DNA of 64,000 bases, from contig JAJEKV010000004.1 of assembly GCA_021234155.1 (NCBI GenBank), positions 11,412,109 through 11,476,108 of the forward strand. The letters run 5' to 3'. How positions within the stretch are numbered: the stretch's first letter is position 1; each line of letters opens with the position of its first letter. The position numbers and the translations under genes were made by a program. Positions 11,640-23,420 of this stretch are shown here, piece by piece. The DNA is from Isoetes taiwanensis. Lineage: Eukaryota; Streptophyta; Lycopodiopsida; Isoetales; Isoetaceae. The notes beneath the pieces were generated by a model that saw nothing but the letters and a program-made list of their open reading frames with translations, made no database searches and was not told where the DNA came from.

Positions 11640-14600
11640 ATCTACACAAATCGACATGCCCTATTTCATTTCTTTAGGAGATGATTTTGCTGTCCCATTG
11701 CTCCATAAACCTTGGTTTTCCGGATCTTTTTAAAGTACTCATGTTATGTCTTCCACGACAAGTGCTTCCACTTTTTGACCAAGTATTGGAGGAACTCCGA
11801 TCTCCTTTGTTTTTTGAATGCTTTATCAAGAATTAGCTACGAACTATTTCCAAAAGCGCTCCTCTGTCATTTCCAACATGGCTAGTGTCCAGGATTTCAT
11901 CCGGGTTGGGAGTGTGCTTCTTGACAAACTCCGTGGAAGACTTCAGATCTTTAGAATTGGCCGGGCAAGTCTAACTTTTGTAGATTAGTTACCCACTCTC
12001 TCTTGACTATTTTGGGTCCGGCCCACCTTAGAGCAAGTTTCTTGCAATTCCCGGAAGACTTCGGACTTCACCTTGATCTTGAGCCACATTGTCGCCAACT
12101 TCAAACTCCGCCTGTTCGATGCTTGTCGGCATGCTAACTGATGACTCCTTCTTTTGCTAGGAGATATCCCCTGCATTCTTTCTACGAAGCCGGCCGTGAT
12201 GTCGCGACATTTGTTGGGGAGACTTCCACTTTTGACACGGGATTGTGCCAAAATTATGCGGAGTTAGGCATTGGTAGCCCGTAGTTGATCATGAACGTGA
12301 CATTTGGGATGATTCCCCGCTTGGTGCTATTGTGCATAACTCCACCAAGTGAATAAATTCCTCCCACATACCTTGCTTCGTTCGGACATAGTTTGAACTT
12401 ATGTCTTCCAAAAATTCCTATTGACCGCGCTCTGGCTTGCCCATCCGTCTGTGGATGATAGGCCGCGGCTCATGGATAGCCGCTCCAATCGTTGTGAAGA
12501 GATCCCGCCAAGCGCCGGATGAACCGGATCTCTGGCCGGAGATAATTTTCCCTTTGGCATGCCAGCGAAGTCCGAAAATCTCTTTGGTGAAGAGTTTTGT
12601 CGCGGGGCCCATAGTCAATTCTCCGGGTCCCCGCAAGGCACAAAATGGGCCATCTTGACAACTTGTCGAACACTACTACCATCAAAGGCATCCTTACCTC
12701 TTACCGCTCTTGGCAACTCAAGTTATAAAATCCATGCCGACGACCTCCCACTTAGCGTTTAAGTTTGACTAATGGTTCAAGCACACAGAATTCAAGTTGT
12801 TCCGCCTTCGTTCATCGGGTATAGTCGACCTCCTTGATGTGGCGAAGCTATGGCCGCTTTCATTCTGGCCAATAGTAATTTGCTCGCACTTTGAAATATA
12901 GTTCATGAATCTCGGGCGTGGCCAGCTATTGACATTTAGGTGTCGTGGAGGATCAACTTTCTTACTCCGGATGATTCCTAGGCAACAACTTGTTCTTAAG
13001 TGGTATAGGAGATTACCTTCCTTTTTTTAAAGTTTTGAAGGTTTCCCTCTCCTTGTCGTTCTCGCTTCCTTTGGACAAGCTTGCCCATGCTTCTTTGAAG
13101 TCCCTCATCCGTTAACTAGGTTTCTTCTATCTTTTCCTGTAAAATGTTGTGAAGCTCAAGATTGCATTGGTGCACTCACGGGTTGTCGATGGATGCCTTG
13201 GAAGCGCATCTGCTACCACATTAAGCTTCAGTAGACTATCTCAAAGTTGTACTCCTCAAGAAATTCCATCCACCTTCTACGCCTCGGATTGAGATGTGGT
13301 TCTAGCGTGAATACGTATTGAGGCTTCCGGTGATCGATTAATCAACCGGAATTTCCTCCTAAGAGGTAATGCCTCCAGATTCTCAATGCCGACAAATCTA
13401 GCTGACTCTTGATCATCGTCGAATTGTAGCGTTTTGGCGTCGTTCATTTTCCTTGAGTCATGCGCGCTATTACCGCTCTTCTTGCATCGGCGCTTTTGTG
13501 GCTATCTTGCTTGCATCGTTGCCACTAACTTATCCTTCTCAAGATGCAGCGGGGTCAAGGCGCGGCGGTTGTCAAAGGCTTCCTTCAACAACTCAAATCC
13601 TGATTGGGCTTTCTTGAGCCAATGGTCTGCCCAATTTTTACTTTCTCGCCTTTGTTAAGTCCGCTGGGGCTGCTATCTTTGGTGTTCTTCCCGCGAACTT
13701 CCCCGTATTACAACTGGCCAAGGAAACTTCACCTCATGGGACGTTCTTTTGGTGCCGGCCATTGGATTACTGCTTCGATCTTGGCGGTTCTGCCGAGATT
13801 CATACGCTGAAATCACATGGTGAGAATTATTCCACCTTCTGCTGTTCGCGGCGGACTTGCCGACAACTCTGCATACAACCGATGCCTCCTTAACTTCTCG
13901 AGCACCTTCCCTCGGGCGTCTTTGAGCATGCTCTTGAATGGATTTACTGTACACGGAGATAGTCGCCGAAGAATGCTATGACAAAGGTGTCTAAGTGGCC
14001 TCTGAAGATGTCGTTCATACAGTCTCATGAGCGTAGGCAGGCGTTGGATAGCCCAAATGGCATTACGGTGAATTCATAATGCCCATACACGGTCCCGAAA
14101 GCCGCTTTGTGGATGTCCTCTTCTTTTATTCTCGACTGGGTGATAACGTGACCTTTAGGGTCGATCTTGGAGAAGACCTTTTGCCCTTTGAGCTGATCCA
14201 TCAAGTCGTCTTGCGATGCAGGAAGTGCTGCATTTGTTCTTGATGGTGTGCTTTGTTCAACTATGCGTAATCTATGCACATCCTCAAGCTTCCATCCTTC
14301 TTCTTGACAAAGGGATGGTGCCCCAAATGGTTGAGACACTAGGGCCCGATGAAGCCTAGATTGAGCGAATCTTGTAGGCTCTTCACTCGAGTTCATGTTC
14401 ATGTGGTCATTCTATATGGGGCCTTGCTTGCTCAAGGCGGTCCCCGGCTCGAAAGTGCTATCTCACACTCTACTCCCTATGAGGAAGTTTCTCGATCTTA
14501 TCCTCGAAAGAGATTGGAACTCCGGAATCAAGTTGGCGATTGGCTTGGGTAACGCAGTTTAGCGCCTTTGTCTTCCTTTTGCTTTCTTCCGACTCTTGTT

Positions 14601-16400
14601 CCTCAATCTCGAGTTTGAAGATGTATGCTACCTTCTCGCTCCTTATAGATTTGAGCAGCTTCTTAATGGACATACATTGCATGATGGGGTAACTTCTTTA
14701 CCAGCGGATCTCAATGGCTTTTCCGTCGGGCGTTGGGAAAGGTCACCTTCCGCTTCCCTGTCGATGATGGCCCTGGCGGCCTAAGGTACTCCATTCCAAC
14801 AATCAAGTCGTATTTTGCCAATGCCCCCTATCGGATATTAATCCCGGCAAGTCAATGTCGAAGTTGATTCTCTTCCCAACTTAGTGTCTTGTGCTCCGGC
14901 TTACCAAAGATTCACGGGCCTTGGTTTTTTGGACTTTAGAGGTTTCCGCTTCATCATTTCAACCATCCTTGGGGATCTTGAAGTTATGGCTACTTCACCG
15001 AAGTCTATCAAGACTATGAAGGATTTGGCCTTTGCCTTCCCCTGTGGTGATTACCTTATCACCGATCTCTCACCGTTACGTATCTATGGCGGTGAAGATG
15101 TAACACTCACCACGAATGTAATCACGTGCCTCCTCGCTTTGATCCTCGTCGTAGTGTCCCATCCGGCCAACTCTGCTAGCGGCGGGCTCATAACAAATGG
15201 GTATTTCGCTCGGTTGCCCGGCTGGAAACATCTAAAGTGTAGCCGCTCCATGCATTCTGCCTTTTCTCCTTGGGCAGCGGAAGGACCGTCTTGCTTCGTA
15301 ATTGGACCCTTCTGTTTGTCCTTTGAAGGACACCTGCTTTTCTTTCCCCTGTTTCCCTGGTTGCTATTGTATGGGGACTTTGCTGGGCTTGGGCTGGCTG
15401 CCTTAGGACTGTAGCTTCTGTTGCTTTTCCCTCTATCACGATAGTATGGTTGCCCCTGCGATGCGCTGCTCTGGGCCCTGATCATACAAACTAATTGCCT
15501 TGGACTCCGCTTGACACACTGTTCTGGGTTTATTGCCCGTACAAGTTTCCTGAGTTCTCGTTCAGCCCCCCTATGTAGCTTTTTCTCTGCGTGTTTCCTC
15601 GCTTCGGCTTTGCACATATAGCCTTAGTCTCATAAACTCTTGGTGGCCTTATACGCGTTTTGTATCCCTGCTGCAATCGTAAACTGCGCATCATGTTCCG
15701 ACTTGTGTTCTGAGGGACATAGTGTTTCTTGAAAGCTTTTGAGAACTTCTTGAGCGGCATCGTCCCCGCTCAACCCATGGCTTTGGCATAGCCCTTCCAC
15801 CATATGCATGGCGGCTCCTTTCGGGGATGTATCGCCGCCACCACGCTTTTGTCTTTGTCCCTTCATGCCATGGGCATTGCGTACTCCTCATTTAGTCGAC
15901 CATGCCTCCGCCTCAAGGCGGATCTACGTTCTCGCCCAGAATTGTTCGAGTTCGGGCTTTCCACACATTACCGATCTGCAAGTCCACCTTTTCCTGTCGA
16001 GGGTTCTTGAGTGTCCTTACGCTGCTCTCTACGGCCCGTATACCGCTTTCGAGCTTCTTTTTTTCTGGACTCAGAGTCCGGTCGATTAGAGCGCCGTTCA
16101 AAGGTCTACGCGTTTGGGGACCTCCTTCTCTTACTCCTTCTCTTGTCTTTCCCCGATTTTGGGGGTGTTTTTGTGGCGTACTGATGCTTGGGAGCTCGCG
16201 GTAGGACCTTTATCACCGTCCAAATCGATTCGATTCTGGCGACGTCTCCTCTTCGGGGTCATGGGACCCTTATCCTTGAAGATGGGTTGTTGCTGTCGAA
16301 GTCTCTTCGTCCATGTTGGGCCTCCTGTTTTGTTCGACCGCTCGTTGTTCCCTATCTTTGCACACCCACGGTTGGTTATGGCTGTCGGGTTAGTTTTATT
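11640..16400 (-). pseudogene. Chromovirus gag-pol (minus strand), heavily frameshifted
   Basis: Domains appear on the minus strand in canonical order. Gag with a degraded zinc knuckle (CFQPGN near 15250) lies at 15060-16400. The protease region is about 14690-15060. A connector starting MQCMSIKKLLKSI (14470-14682) is close to the copy at 56281. RT follows ([11 protein letters not shown] near 14180, [15 protein letters not shown] near 14040-14085), then RNase H ([10 protein letters not shown] near 13270). Integrase follows, with the zinc finger near 12950 and core fragments such as LFTKEIFGL and RDLFTTIGA near 12490-12600. The integrase C-terminus is at 11985-12251 and a chromodomain-like piece at 11680-11820. 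The order and the connector place it with the plus-strand element at 56131. Frame breaks occur every 100-300 bases. Confidence 0.85.
11680..11820 (-). pseudogene. Chromodomain-like C-terminal piece of integrase
   Basis: The minus strand reads EFLQYLVKKWKHLSWKT followed by a stop and HEYFKKI. This fits the chromodomain core (YLVKWKG-x-x-x-x-TWE) with one extra Lys and one broken codon. Its position just after the integrase C-terminus is where chromoviruses carry a chromodomain, which binds methylated histone H3 tails in known families. Only the central strand region is legible, so the aromatic cage cannot be checked. Confidence 0.5.
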
Positions 16401-16600
16401 TGTTCTCTTTGCATTTATATGTGATGTTTGGTATAATTGTGGGGGGAAAAAAAATTACATCAACAAAACATTCCAAGTGCAAAAAGAAAAAAGAAGTTAT
16501 ATTCATATTTTATAATATGCTAATACAAAATTAAAACTTAGGGATCAAGATTGCTAACTATTCTTGATGTCGCATTTAGGATGGATTGTCCTCTAGGAAC
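16401..16600 (-). other. AT-rich spacer between ORF X and gag
   Basis: A TATA-like stretch (TATTATAAAATA on the minus strand, about 16505-16516) lies roughly 100 bases upstream of the region where gag coding begins. It may be a further internal promoter, but the gag start is not clear. Confidence 0.3.
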
Positions 16601-18105
16601 TTCTTCACTTGGGTTTTATTCCCTTTGAATGACCCAAGTTCCTAAGAACGTTGACCTAAGATCCACCGCAAGCTCTGCCCGCCAATTCTTCTACTCTGGC
16701 GCCGGGAGGTGTAGGCTGCGATTCATCGCTAGCCTTCCTTTGCCGTCTTTATGCGTATGGCCGGTGTCAAAACATCGAAAGTGCTACTGCTCTCTTCACC
16801 GGGGATGGCATACCGGTGTTAAGGGGTGCAACCAACATGCCGGCCAAATCGAGAGCGCAATTAGCATCGATACTCCTTCCCCTCACGGGGGTGAATTTTA
16901 TGTGAATTGCCGCTATTCTTCCATCCATCGGCGGGGAATAATGCCCATAGCGACACGTTGCTCGCGACCTGGCCTCGGCCACTTTGTGATCCGTGCACTT
17001 TGCTTTCAAAGTCATCAACCTCCACCGTGGTGAGAGTTCCCCAGTAGTCTCGATTCTTGGTGAAGCCCTCCTGAGGTTGAATTCGCCTCTTCTCTCCCGG
17101 GGTAGGTGTTGCGAAGAGCTTGCCGTTAGGATGTTCGAGGTCGTCGTAAGCGGATCCCCATCTGTTCCTGTAGAGCAAGGAACTCTTCCTCTGTCGGTAG
17201 TTTGTCCCTGGCTTTTTGCGCCTCCATAATGCGCCCCTTTGCCGCGTAGGCTTGGATGTCTGAGTGGACTCTCCCGATGTAGTGTCGGGCTCCCTTACTT
17301 GGGGGAAGTCGATGCTCCCTCGACGATGAAGTCGTCCAAGTCCGGTCTTCGAGTTGGTGCAGCAACTCTTCAGTCGGTACTCCCTTTCCCTCGCTCAGGA
17401 GGTTTTGATGTCGGCCCGGAGCAAAAATTCTTTGCCCCTCGACAATGATGGGGGGCTGGGCTTGTAATGCCCTAGCCCAAAGGGCTACCGCGACTCTAAG
17501 AGTTTGCGGCTTCTTTGAAGTCTTGCCCTCTTGTTCGGCTTGTCGCCGCTCCTCAATTGTGGGTCGAACTTGACGTAGTCTTCCTCCTCTTTCCATTCTT
17601 GTTCTTCGGAGTCCTCCTCTTCTTTTCCTTCCACGCTCCCCGCCTCACTTATTGCGTAAGGAGCCATTATTCCTTTGCTATGGCTATTAGGTCCACGTTC
17701 ATGGGGGGGATGGAGGTTTCTCCCACAAGTGTTCTCGCATGATGGGTAAGAAAAAACTGCCAAGGCAAAGTTGAAAGAGAAATATTTGGTCCCATTGACG
17801 GTTAGGACCATTGGCTTCGGGTGTCTGTTCGCCTTGTTTGTCAAGCATTTGGCAATGTTTGGAACATCACCTAAAGTTTTGCGAGGGGATTGCCTAGGAA
17901 CAAAGTACCCTATGCAAGGTGGGAGCTGCACCAGTGCCGGTTCTACCCTAGCTTGGAATCTCAGACAAGACTCCCCATCAAAGTTGGGGTTCAGTGTCTT
18001 GAGTTGCTTGGACATCTACCTCCTTCCCAAGACATGGAAAATTTGGTCGATGTCGGCCTCGGCATAGAGTGTATTTGTACCATCCGCGAAATCGAGGGTT
18101 GCCAT
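16601..18105 (-). pseudogene. ORF X: unrecognised ORF between the H3-like gene and gag
   Basis: The first ATG downstream of a TATA box is at 18105 and reads MATLDFADGTNTLYAEADID before a stop at about 18016. The next frame starts MSKQLKTLNPNFDGESC and runs 18015-17485, ending in a Glu-rich stretch (EGKEEEDSEEQEWKEEED). Further open segments are 17596-17126 and 17178-16861. I do not recognise the product. It is hydrophilic in its second half, with coiled-coil-like Glu/Gln/Arg-rich parts near 17200-17580. It could be an extra cargo ORF or the N-terminal half of gag. Broken by frameshifts like the rest of the element. Confidence 0.5.
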
Positions 18106-18214
18106 TGGTTAAATACGAAGAGGGTATCAAACGCTTGCAAGAGCCGGAGTCTGAAAATCGGCTAAGAAGGCAGAACAGCAAACTTGTAGGGCTGTGTGTG
18201 TGAAATGAGGGACC

Positions 18215-18222
18215 TATTTATA
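18215..18222 (-). promoter_or_regulatory. TATA box of ORF X
   Basis: TATAAATA on the minus strand, in the context CTATAAATAGG, lies 110 bases upstream of the ATG at 18105. The same spacing is seen at the H3-like genes. Confidence 0.55.
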
Positions 18223-18404
18223 GAAAAGGGGAAAACCCTAATTTTTGGATGACTTGGAAAATTCTGGGGTTGGGCAATTCTAGTCTATCTCTGAGGTCAA
18301 AATGGGAATTTGAAGACTAGTTCAAGTGTTTGAGCGTGGTGGATTACCTAAAGATGCTATACAACGGGTTGGGAATCATTCCGACAAGTTCGTGAAGAAA
18401 TGGT

Positions 18405-18664
18405 TGTGGCGCCCTCGCTCAAAACTAAAGTTTAGTTTCTTGACCCGGTAGCATGAAGTGAACATCAGTCTCATTTGATCAAAACATGTCCAATTTGGAT
18501 AAACTAAGGGTGTAAGAATGATGGCCTCATCAAAATCGGGTAGAATCGACCCCCTATTTGGTCGATTTTGGAGCTGTTTTGGGCGAGTTTTGGGCAAAGA
18601 TCTCCGCGATTAGCCTAACTCAAAAACTAAAGTTTAGTTTCTTGACCCGGTATTTGTGCGGAGA
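18405..18664 (-). promoter_or_regulatory. Paired palindromic elements upstream of ORF X
   Basis: AAACTAAAGTTTAGTTT occurs at about 18422 and 18625. It is an odd-length palindrome with 8-base arms, and both copies are followed by CTTGACCCGGT. The outer copy is flanked by TCTCCGC (18601) and GCGGAGA (18658), forming a larger hairpin. The same core recurs upstream of the H3-like gene at 20287 and, altered, at 20477. Confidence 0.6.
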
Positions 18665-18811
18665 CATCACGCCCTTTCATGTGCCAAATGTCCTATTTTA
18701 CTAAAATAAAAGCTAAAAACTTGCTAACTTATCCCACTAATCAAGTTCTATTTATTAAAGTACTCAAAATTGTTCTATTATCACAAAAGTTTCGATTATT
18801 TACACAAAAGT

Positions 18812-20064
18812 TTAGGGGCGTTCTCCCTTGATCCGCGGTAGCAAGTTGCATGTCTTGCCTCATCGTGAGTCACACCGGCTTTGCATGGACGGTGCAAGCT
18901 GTTGAGTCTTCAAAATGTTGCACTATCTTCTCAGTTTGCTTCACGGGTCGCGGCAACATCTCATCTGTATTCAGAGTCCGTCTCACGAAATCATGCATTG
19001 CTTCTAACTAGCGGAGCAAAGGGGCACCCGGGAACGAGGTCAGAAGCCGTGGTATTGGAAGTGCGAATCTCCCCGTAGTGCTCTTTTGCTCGAGCTGCTT
19101 CTTTGTGAGCTTCTTACATGCTTTTTTGGGACCTTGGTCTTGGTGGTGGCGGTCTTAGGGTTCTGGCTGGTTGGGTGTCCTTCCTTGATGGCCCTCGACC
19201 GTTTCTCCCGGTAGTATTCTTGTCATATGCCTCCCACTCCTTCATAGGCATTGTGCTCCCGCATCTTTCGTTAAATGCGATTTTATTGAATCCGTAACAT
19301 AGGACTCGGGCAGGCAAAGGTTACTTTTCCTGTCCCATTTTGGGAGGGGCTTCTTCAGGAAACTCCTGCTCCTCCTCGGCCGCTACGCTTTCGGTTGCAC
19401 TACACGCTCCAGCGGTAGGGGTTTTGGAAGAACTTGCCCCTCTGCGTTGGGGTTAGGCTCCCCGTCCGAATCCCTCGGGGGTTGGGGGATGTCGGTGGCC
19501 GTTCGGTAATGGTGATCTTGGGTTGGGCTTTTTCACCGTAGGGGCATCCTTGAACTTCTGGGGGCTCCCCCCCATTTCCCTTTTTCTTCTTCGGCTCCTC
19601 GGCTGATTTCTGCCTTCTTCTTCCCTCTTCCTCTTCTTTTGCTCCCCTTTTTTTTTCCGCATACGTTCGTACTTCTTGATAAAAGCGTGAGTGCATTCCT
19701 CTGCCGGCTGAAGTCTGGCTCCATCTGCTCTGTTGCTCCTCAAGCTTCTTTTCGGATCAGGGCTTCGACTTGTTCTTCAATGTGGTCGGCTCACGAATTA
19801 GACATCCTCCGTTCCTCTTGGCCTTGGTTCTCCTTTCCATTTCGCTTCCTCCTCCTCTTCCTCAATTACCTCGAATCCACAGCTTCCAGTGTACTTTATC
19901 TTCTTCATTGTGTTTCGTTCGAAGGTTCTCCCTCACTCCCGAAGGTGGATCATTAGGGTTAAGGAGGCCCCGCAAAGATTGGATCCAGTCGGCATTGACG
20001 TCGGCGGCCGTCGCCGGGCGGAGGGCTTTTCCTCCTTGATTTGCTTGAGGCTAAAGATTGCCAT
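18812..20064 (-). pseudogene. Histone H3-like ORF of the minus-strand chromovirus (copy c)
   Basis: The ATG at 20064 lies about 100 bases after a TATA box. The start reads MAIFSLKQIKEE, which could be a damaged ARTKQTAR tail (AAGCAAATCAAGG against AAGCAAACTGCAAGG). A long basic/acidic linker follows, with KKRKREEEG near 19620-19680, YDKN near 19215 and a proline run (PPPPRPR). The fold begins near 19080: ALREIR after one base is skipped, then PFAPLVR, HFEDSTACTVHAK near 18870-18910, MRQDMQLA, and finally RIKGERP and a stop at 18812-18814. These follow the alpha-N, alpha-1, alpha-2 and alpha-3 segments of H3 in order. About 417 codons against 136 for canonical H3. At least four frameshifts or stops are present. 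It sits directly after LTR and PBS and before ORF X and gag. Confidence 0.75.
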
Positions 20065-20162
20065 GTTTGACCTGATCGTCAATCGGATCTCGGCAAAGAT
20101 GTCGCCTTTAGGAGCGAGAGCTGGTTTCTAAAAGGGAATGTTCAAATGAGGGGGTCTACTTC

Positions 20163-20170
20163 TATTTATA
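20163..20170 (-). promoter_or_regulatory. TATA box of H3-like copy c
   Basis: TATAAATA on the minus strand lies about 100 bases upstream of the ATG at 20064 and more than 500 bases downstream of the PBS. It would therefore act independently of the LTR promoter. Confidence 0.6.
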
Positions 20171-20280
20171 GCTTGGCAAATTTTAGGTCAAACTTCAAGT
20201 TGCTCTATTTAACATGCTAAGATACCTATTTAGTTAAAACTTACACTTATTTCGGACTTTTCCTATTTATTGGTCTCCGT

Positions 20281-20520
20281 GTCACAAATCAAAACTAAAG
20301 TTTAGTTTTAGACCAGACGCGAAATGTGAGATCTCACACAATTTTAAGTAATTTAAGTAATCTAATCATGCTATTCTTATTAATTCCTATCTTAGAATTA
20401 GCTTTACCATATTAGTTTTCCCAAATTCATCATGTTTAAGTGATCTTGGCTCGATGTCTCACAGCTTGCGCCTCGCTCAAAAAATAAAGTTTAGTTCTTC
20501 GACCAGGCGCGAGCTGTGAG
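20281..20520 (-). promoter_or_regulatory. Paired hairpins upstream of H3-like copy c
   Basis: The distal hairpin has arms CTCACAGCTTGCGCCT (20458-20473) and AGGCGCGAGCTGTGAG (20505-20520), matching at 15 of 16 positions around an AATAAAGTTTAGTT core. The proximal one (20281-20330) has weaker arms GTCACAAAT and ATTTGTGAG-like around AAACTAAAGTTTAGTTT. The pair is about 190 bases apart and lies about 115 and 300 bases upstream of the TATA box. Confidence 0.65.
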
Positions 20521-20712
20521 ACCACCTCACTTTGGCAAAATTTTTGGCTCATTCTTTTTAGTCTTATTAAGTTCCAATTCACTTAATTGTTACTAGCTTA
20601 GCATAACTACAAAAATGAGAAAAAAATTTCCCACTTTTCGAAGCTTAAGGATCCTACCAAGTTAGTACTACTGGGAGCATGGCCAGTGCTTTGCTCTTGG
20701 TCTCCAAGAACA

Positions 20713-20726
20713 TTGCTCTGATACCA
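20713..20726 (-). other. Primer-binding site, minus-strand chromovirus
   Basis: The minus strand reads TGGTATCAGAGCAA, complementary to the 3' end of initiator-Met tRNA. It is one base from the LTR edge at 20728, which fixes the 5' LTR as the one to the right and the element as minus-strand. Confidence 0.85.
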
Positions 20727-20727
20727 T

Positions 20728-22800
20728 TGTGACGTCCCCTACTCGTATACGATGCCCGCACCGTATACAAACAGGAGTTCATCCCCCATACCAGCTCCAT
20801 TGCTGATACAGGGCCCTCCACATATCACTGTGACCCTCTGAAGTCCCCAGTGGGAAGAATGAAGGGGTCATTTTACCCCGTCTCCCTCAGGGCCTACCTA
20901 GCTGCGGAAGCGTAACATACACGTCAGTAACATACATCACATATCCACCTCGAAGGGTGGCGCATCAACATCTGCATAGACAAAGATCAGCACAATACAA
21001 GTGGGATCCTACCCAAGGCTCGCATAATGTGGATGGACCGACAAGCTTGGGTCTCCGAGTTCGCTATGCAATCTTAATCATGACAATGGAATTGGCTGGC
21101 ATAAGAACATGGCATTGGGTTGTCCACACCATCCACCCCTCCTGTGCACACTTTGCAGAGTAGGTTGAAAAGTGTTGGGACCCGATCAGCCCTCGCCGCA
21201 TAGCCAAATGGGCTACCTCCCGGTTACATCTCCCCCTGTGCCCGATGGGGCAAGTAGGGATCACTCCCACCCGGGGTCTACATGCTGACCCAAGGTGACT
21301 AGAGGGCCACCGCCTATTCCTACTTTAACCCACCGGAAGGTGAACCCCCACCCCACACGGGTGTGTCGAGCCCATGCCTTGCCCACACTCGGGCCAGCCA
21401 TTAGACCTAATCACTCTAATCCCCGTGAGGGGCTTTACACACCGTAGGGATCGGCCAAGGGTCAAACACCTAACCTGCTCCTGCCACCGGGTCCCTTCAT
21501 TCACAACCAGTGAGGTTCTTGTACAATGTGCCGAATTCTAGTAATGCACTAAGAGGGACTAACTAGGAGCATCATCTACTAAGCTTCCCTCTACCCTTCC
21601 CAATACAATGAGTTCACATGTAATCCATCCGGCCCATCATATCAACATAATAAATAATAAAGAACCAATCTATCTCATAGAGTTAGGTTCTTTAGTTAGG
21701 TCAATCTCGGGATCTACTTGGCTGCTAGGTGATCTACTAGGCTAAACCTACCGATTCGAAGGCTGGAGTAAGGTTTATGCTATTTGATCGACCAAATACC
21801 TGATCCCCCGTTCACTCCCTCGATCCGGCCCATGTCCCCTGCTCGCCTTCGATGCGCCGAGGAATGATCCGACTAGCTGGAGCATACAGCGCGATCGTGG
21901 GAGTTGGAATTGACTCCTCGGCGCCGAATCGAGCTCTGGAAGGTCCGTGGGCCAAAAGGGAATGTTAGGGTTTGATGCCTTATGTAGGCTATCGGCTAGG
22001 GTTTAGGGTTTCCATGACCCTGGTCTACCTTTAGTGGGTTAAAGGTCTAAAGGTGCGCCGCGATGCTAAGGTAAGGGCATTACATTGCAAGTTGCCCCCA
22101 GGGCCCCCTGCTTAGGAGTGATACCGCGTCGGCCGACTAGCCGACGGCGACGGATCGTGGGCGCGAAGACGGGTATACGCCTTGAGACCCTTTATATCGC
22201 ATCGAACGCCACAAGAAAAAAGAGTATAAAAAATGGTCGATGAGGACAAGCAAGGAGCTAGAAAATCGCCAAAAGGGCCGAGAGCAATTTTGATGGTGAG
22301 AAAATGACAAATGAGGGCCCTTTTATAGGCTAGGGGTGCCCTGTTAAAGTAACAAGGGTTTCCCCATGGGGCAAGACTTCAAATCTATGGCCATGGGTGT
22401 CCAAATGAGCTACTATGAAGTGCAATTCTAAGCAAAAGAAAGCAAGAAACACTACATGGCGGTTTGTTGGATGAAAATTGGTCAAATTAGGCCAAAAGAG
22501 CCAAATTGGGATGGTTCAGACGACGAAGGGCCTTCCGAACCGCTTTTTAAAGGGGTTTAGGGCGACCAACCCCGTTTGGCCATTTTTGAAGCAATTTTGG
22601 ACGCATTTTTGAGGTTGGAAAGATCCTAACATGACTAATTCTAGCCTAGCATGTAACTTTTCTGAGCAAAATGGACACCTACAGTAAAATAGGGTCGGTC
22701 CACACTAAAAGGGCCTTCCAATCGGAAAGGGGTTTGGTGCGACCAACCCCGGGCCAATTTTTGTCAAGAAAAATTTTCCTAATTAGGGTAAGAAAATTGA
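20728..22800 (-). repeat. 5' LTR of minus-strand chromovirus (right edge approximate)
   Basis: The left edge TGTGACGTCCCC is exact, being next to the PBS. Sequence to about 21980 is shared with the LTR copy at 2909-4046 in inverted orientation, including GTATTGGGAAGGGTAG and the CCATGCCTTGCCCACACTCGG block. A CCTATAAAAGGG TATA box on the minus strand lies at about 22318-22329. Two related palindromic blocks containing GGGCCTTCC and GCGACCAACCCC lie upstream of it at 22510-22575 and 22700-22760. The U3 start was not located, so the right edge is an estimate. Confidence 0.7.
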
Positions 22801-22977
22801 ACTCTTACAAGTTAGATACAAAAAATTTTAGTACAATCTGACTTCTCTAACTACCTTTTAACATCAATTTTTCAAGACAAGAATTATATTATACCAAAAT
22901 TTTAGTTACAAAAGTACAAAATTAGAGGTTCAAGTGTGGAAAAAATTAAGGAACTTTTTATATTCAAAGTGGTGAAA

Positions 22978-23310
22978 TAGACTTGGCTAAAGTATGCCCA
23001 AAGTTGAGGTGAAAGCTTCTATCGTTAAGCTAAACTTTTCAAATTTTGTGACTGTACTTTCTTACATTTGGCTAAACGCTTATTAAAAAAAAAAAATCTT
23101 CTATCGCTTCACTATTTTGCACTAATTCAAGACCTAAATATTAACAGAGCATAGTAGAAACAAAGCTTATAGACTAATTTACTAAAGTAATGTCAAACTT
23201 TGACGTAAAAAGCTTCTAAGTTTTGGCTAAACTTTCCAATTTTTGGCACTTATACTTTCTTGCAATTAGCTAAAGCCTGGACTCGGAAATAGACTTGGCT
23301 AATATTTTTT
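22978..23310. repeat. Degenerate direct repeat, unit about 190-200 bases
   Basis: AAATAGACTTGGCTAA, AAGCTTCTA...GCTAAACTTT and ACTTTCTT each occur twice, at about 22986/23285 and 23012/23210. The block lies just 3' of H3-like copy d. It may be the paired-element module for the next ORF of that element, now cut off by the neighbouring LTR. Confidence 0.4.
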
Positions 23311-23420
23311 TTTTGGCCAAAAAAGGGACATAGTTTAGCCGATTTTTTTTCAAACAAGGTCAAAATTTACGCATTTGGCTAAGTTTAGCCACTAATTTTA
23401 CCCCTGTTCATGGGTACTTT

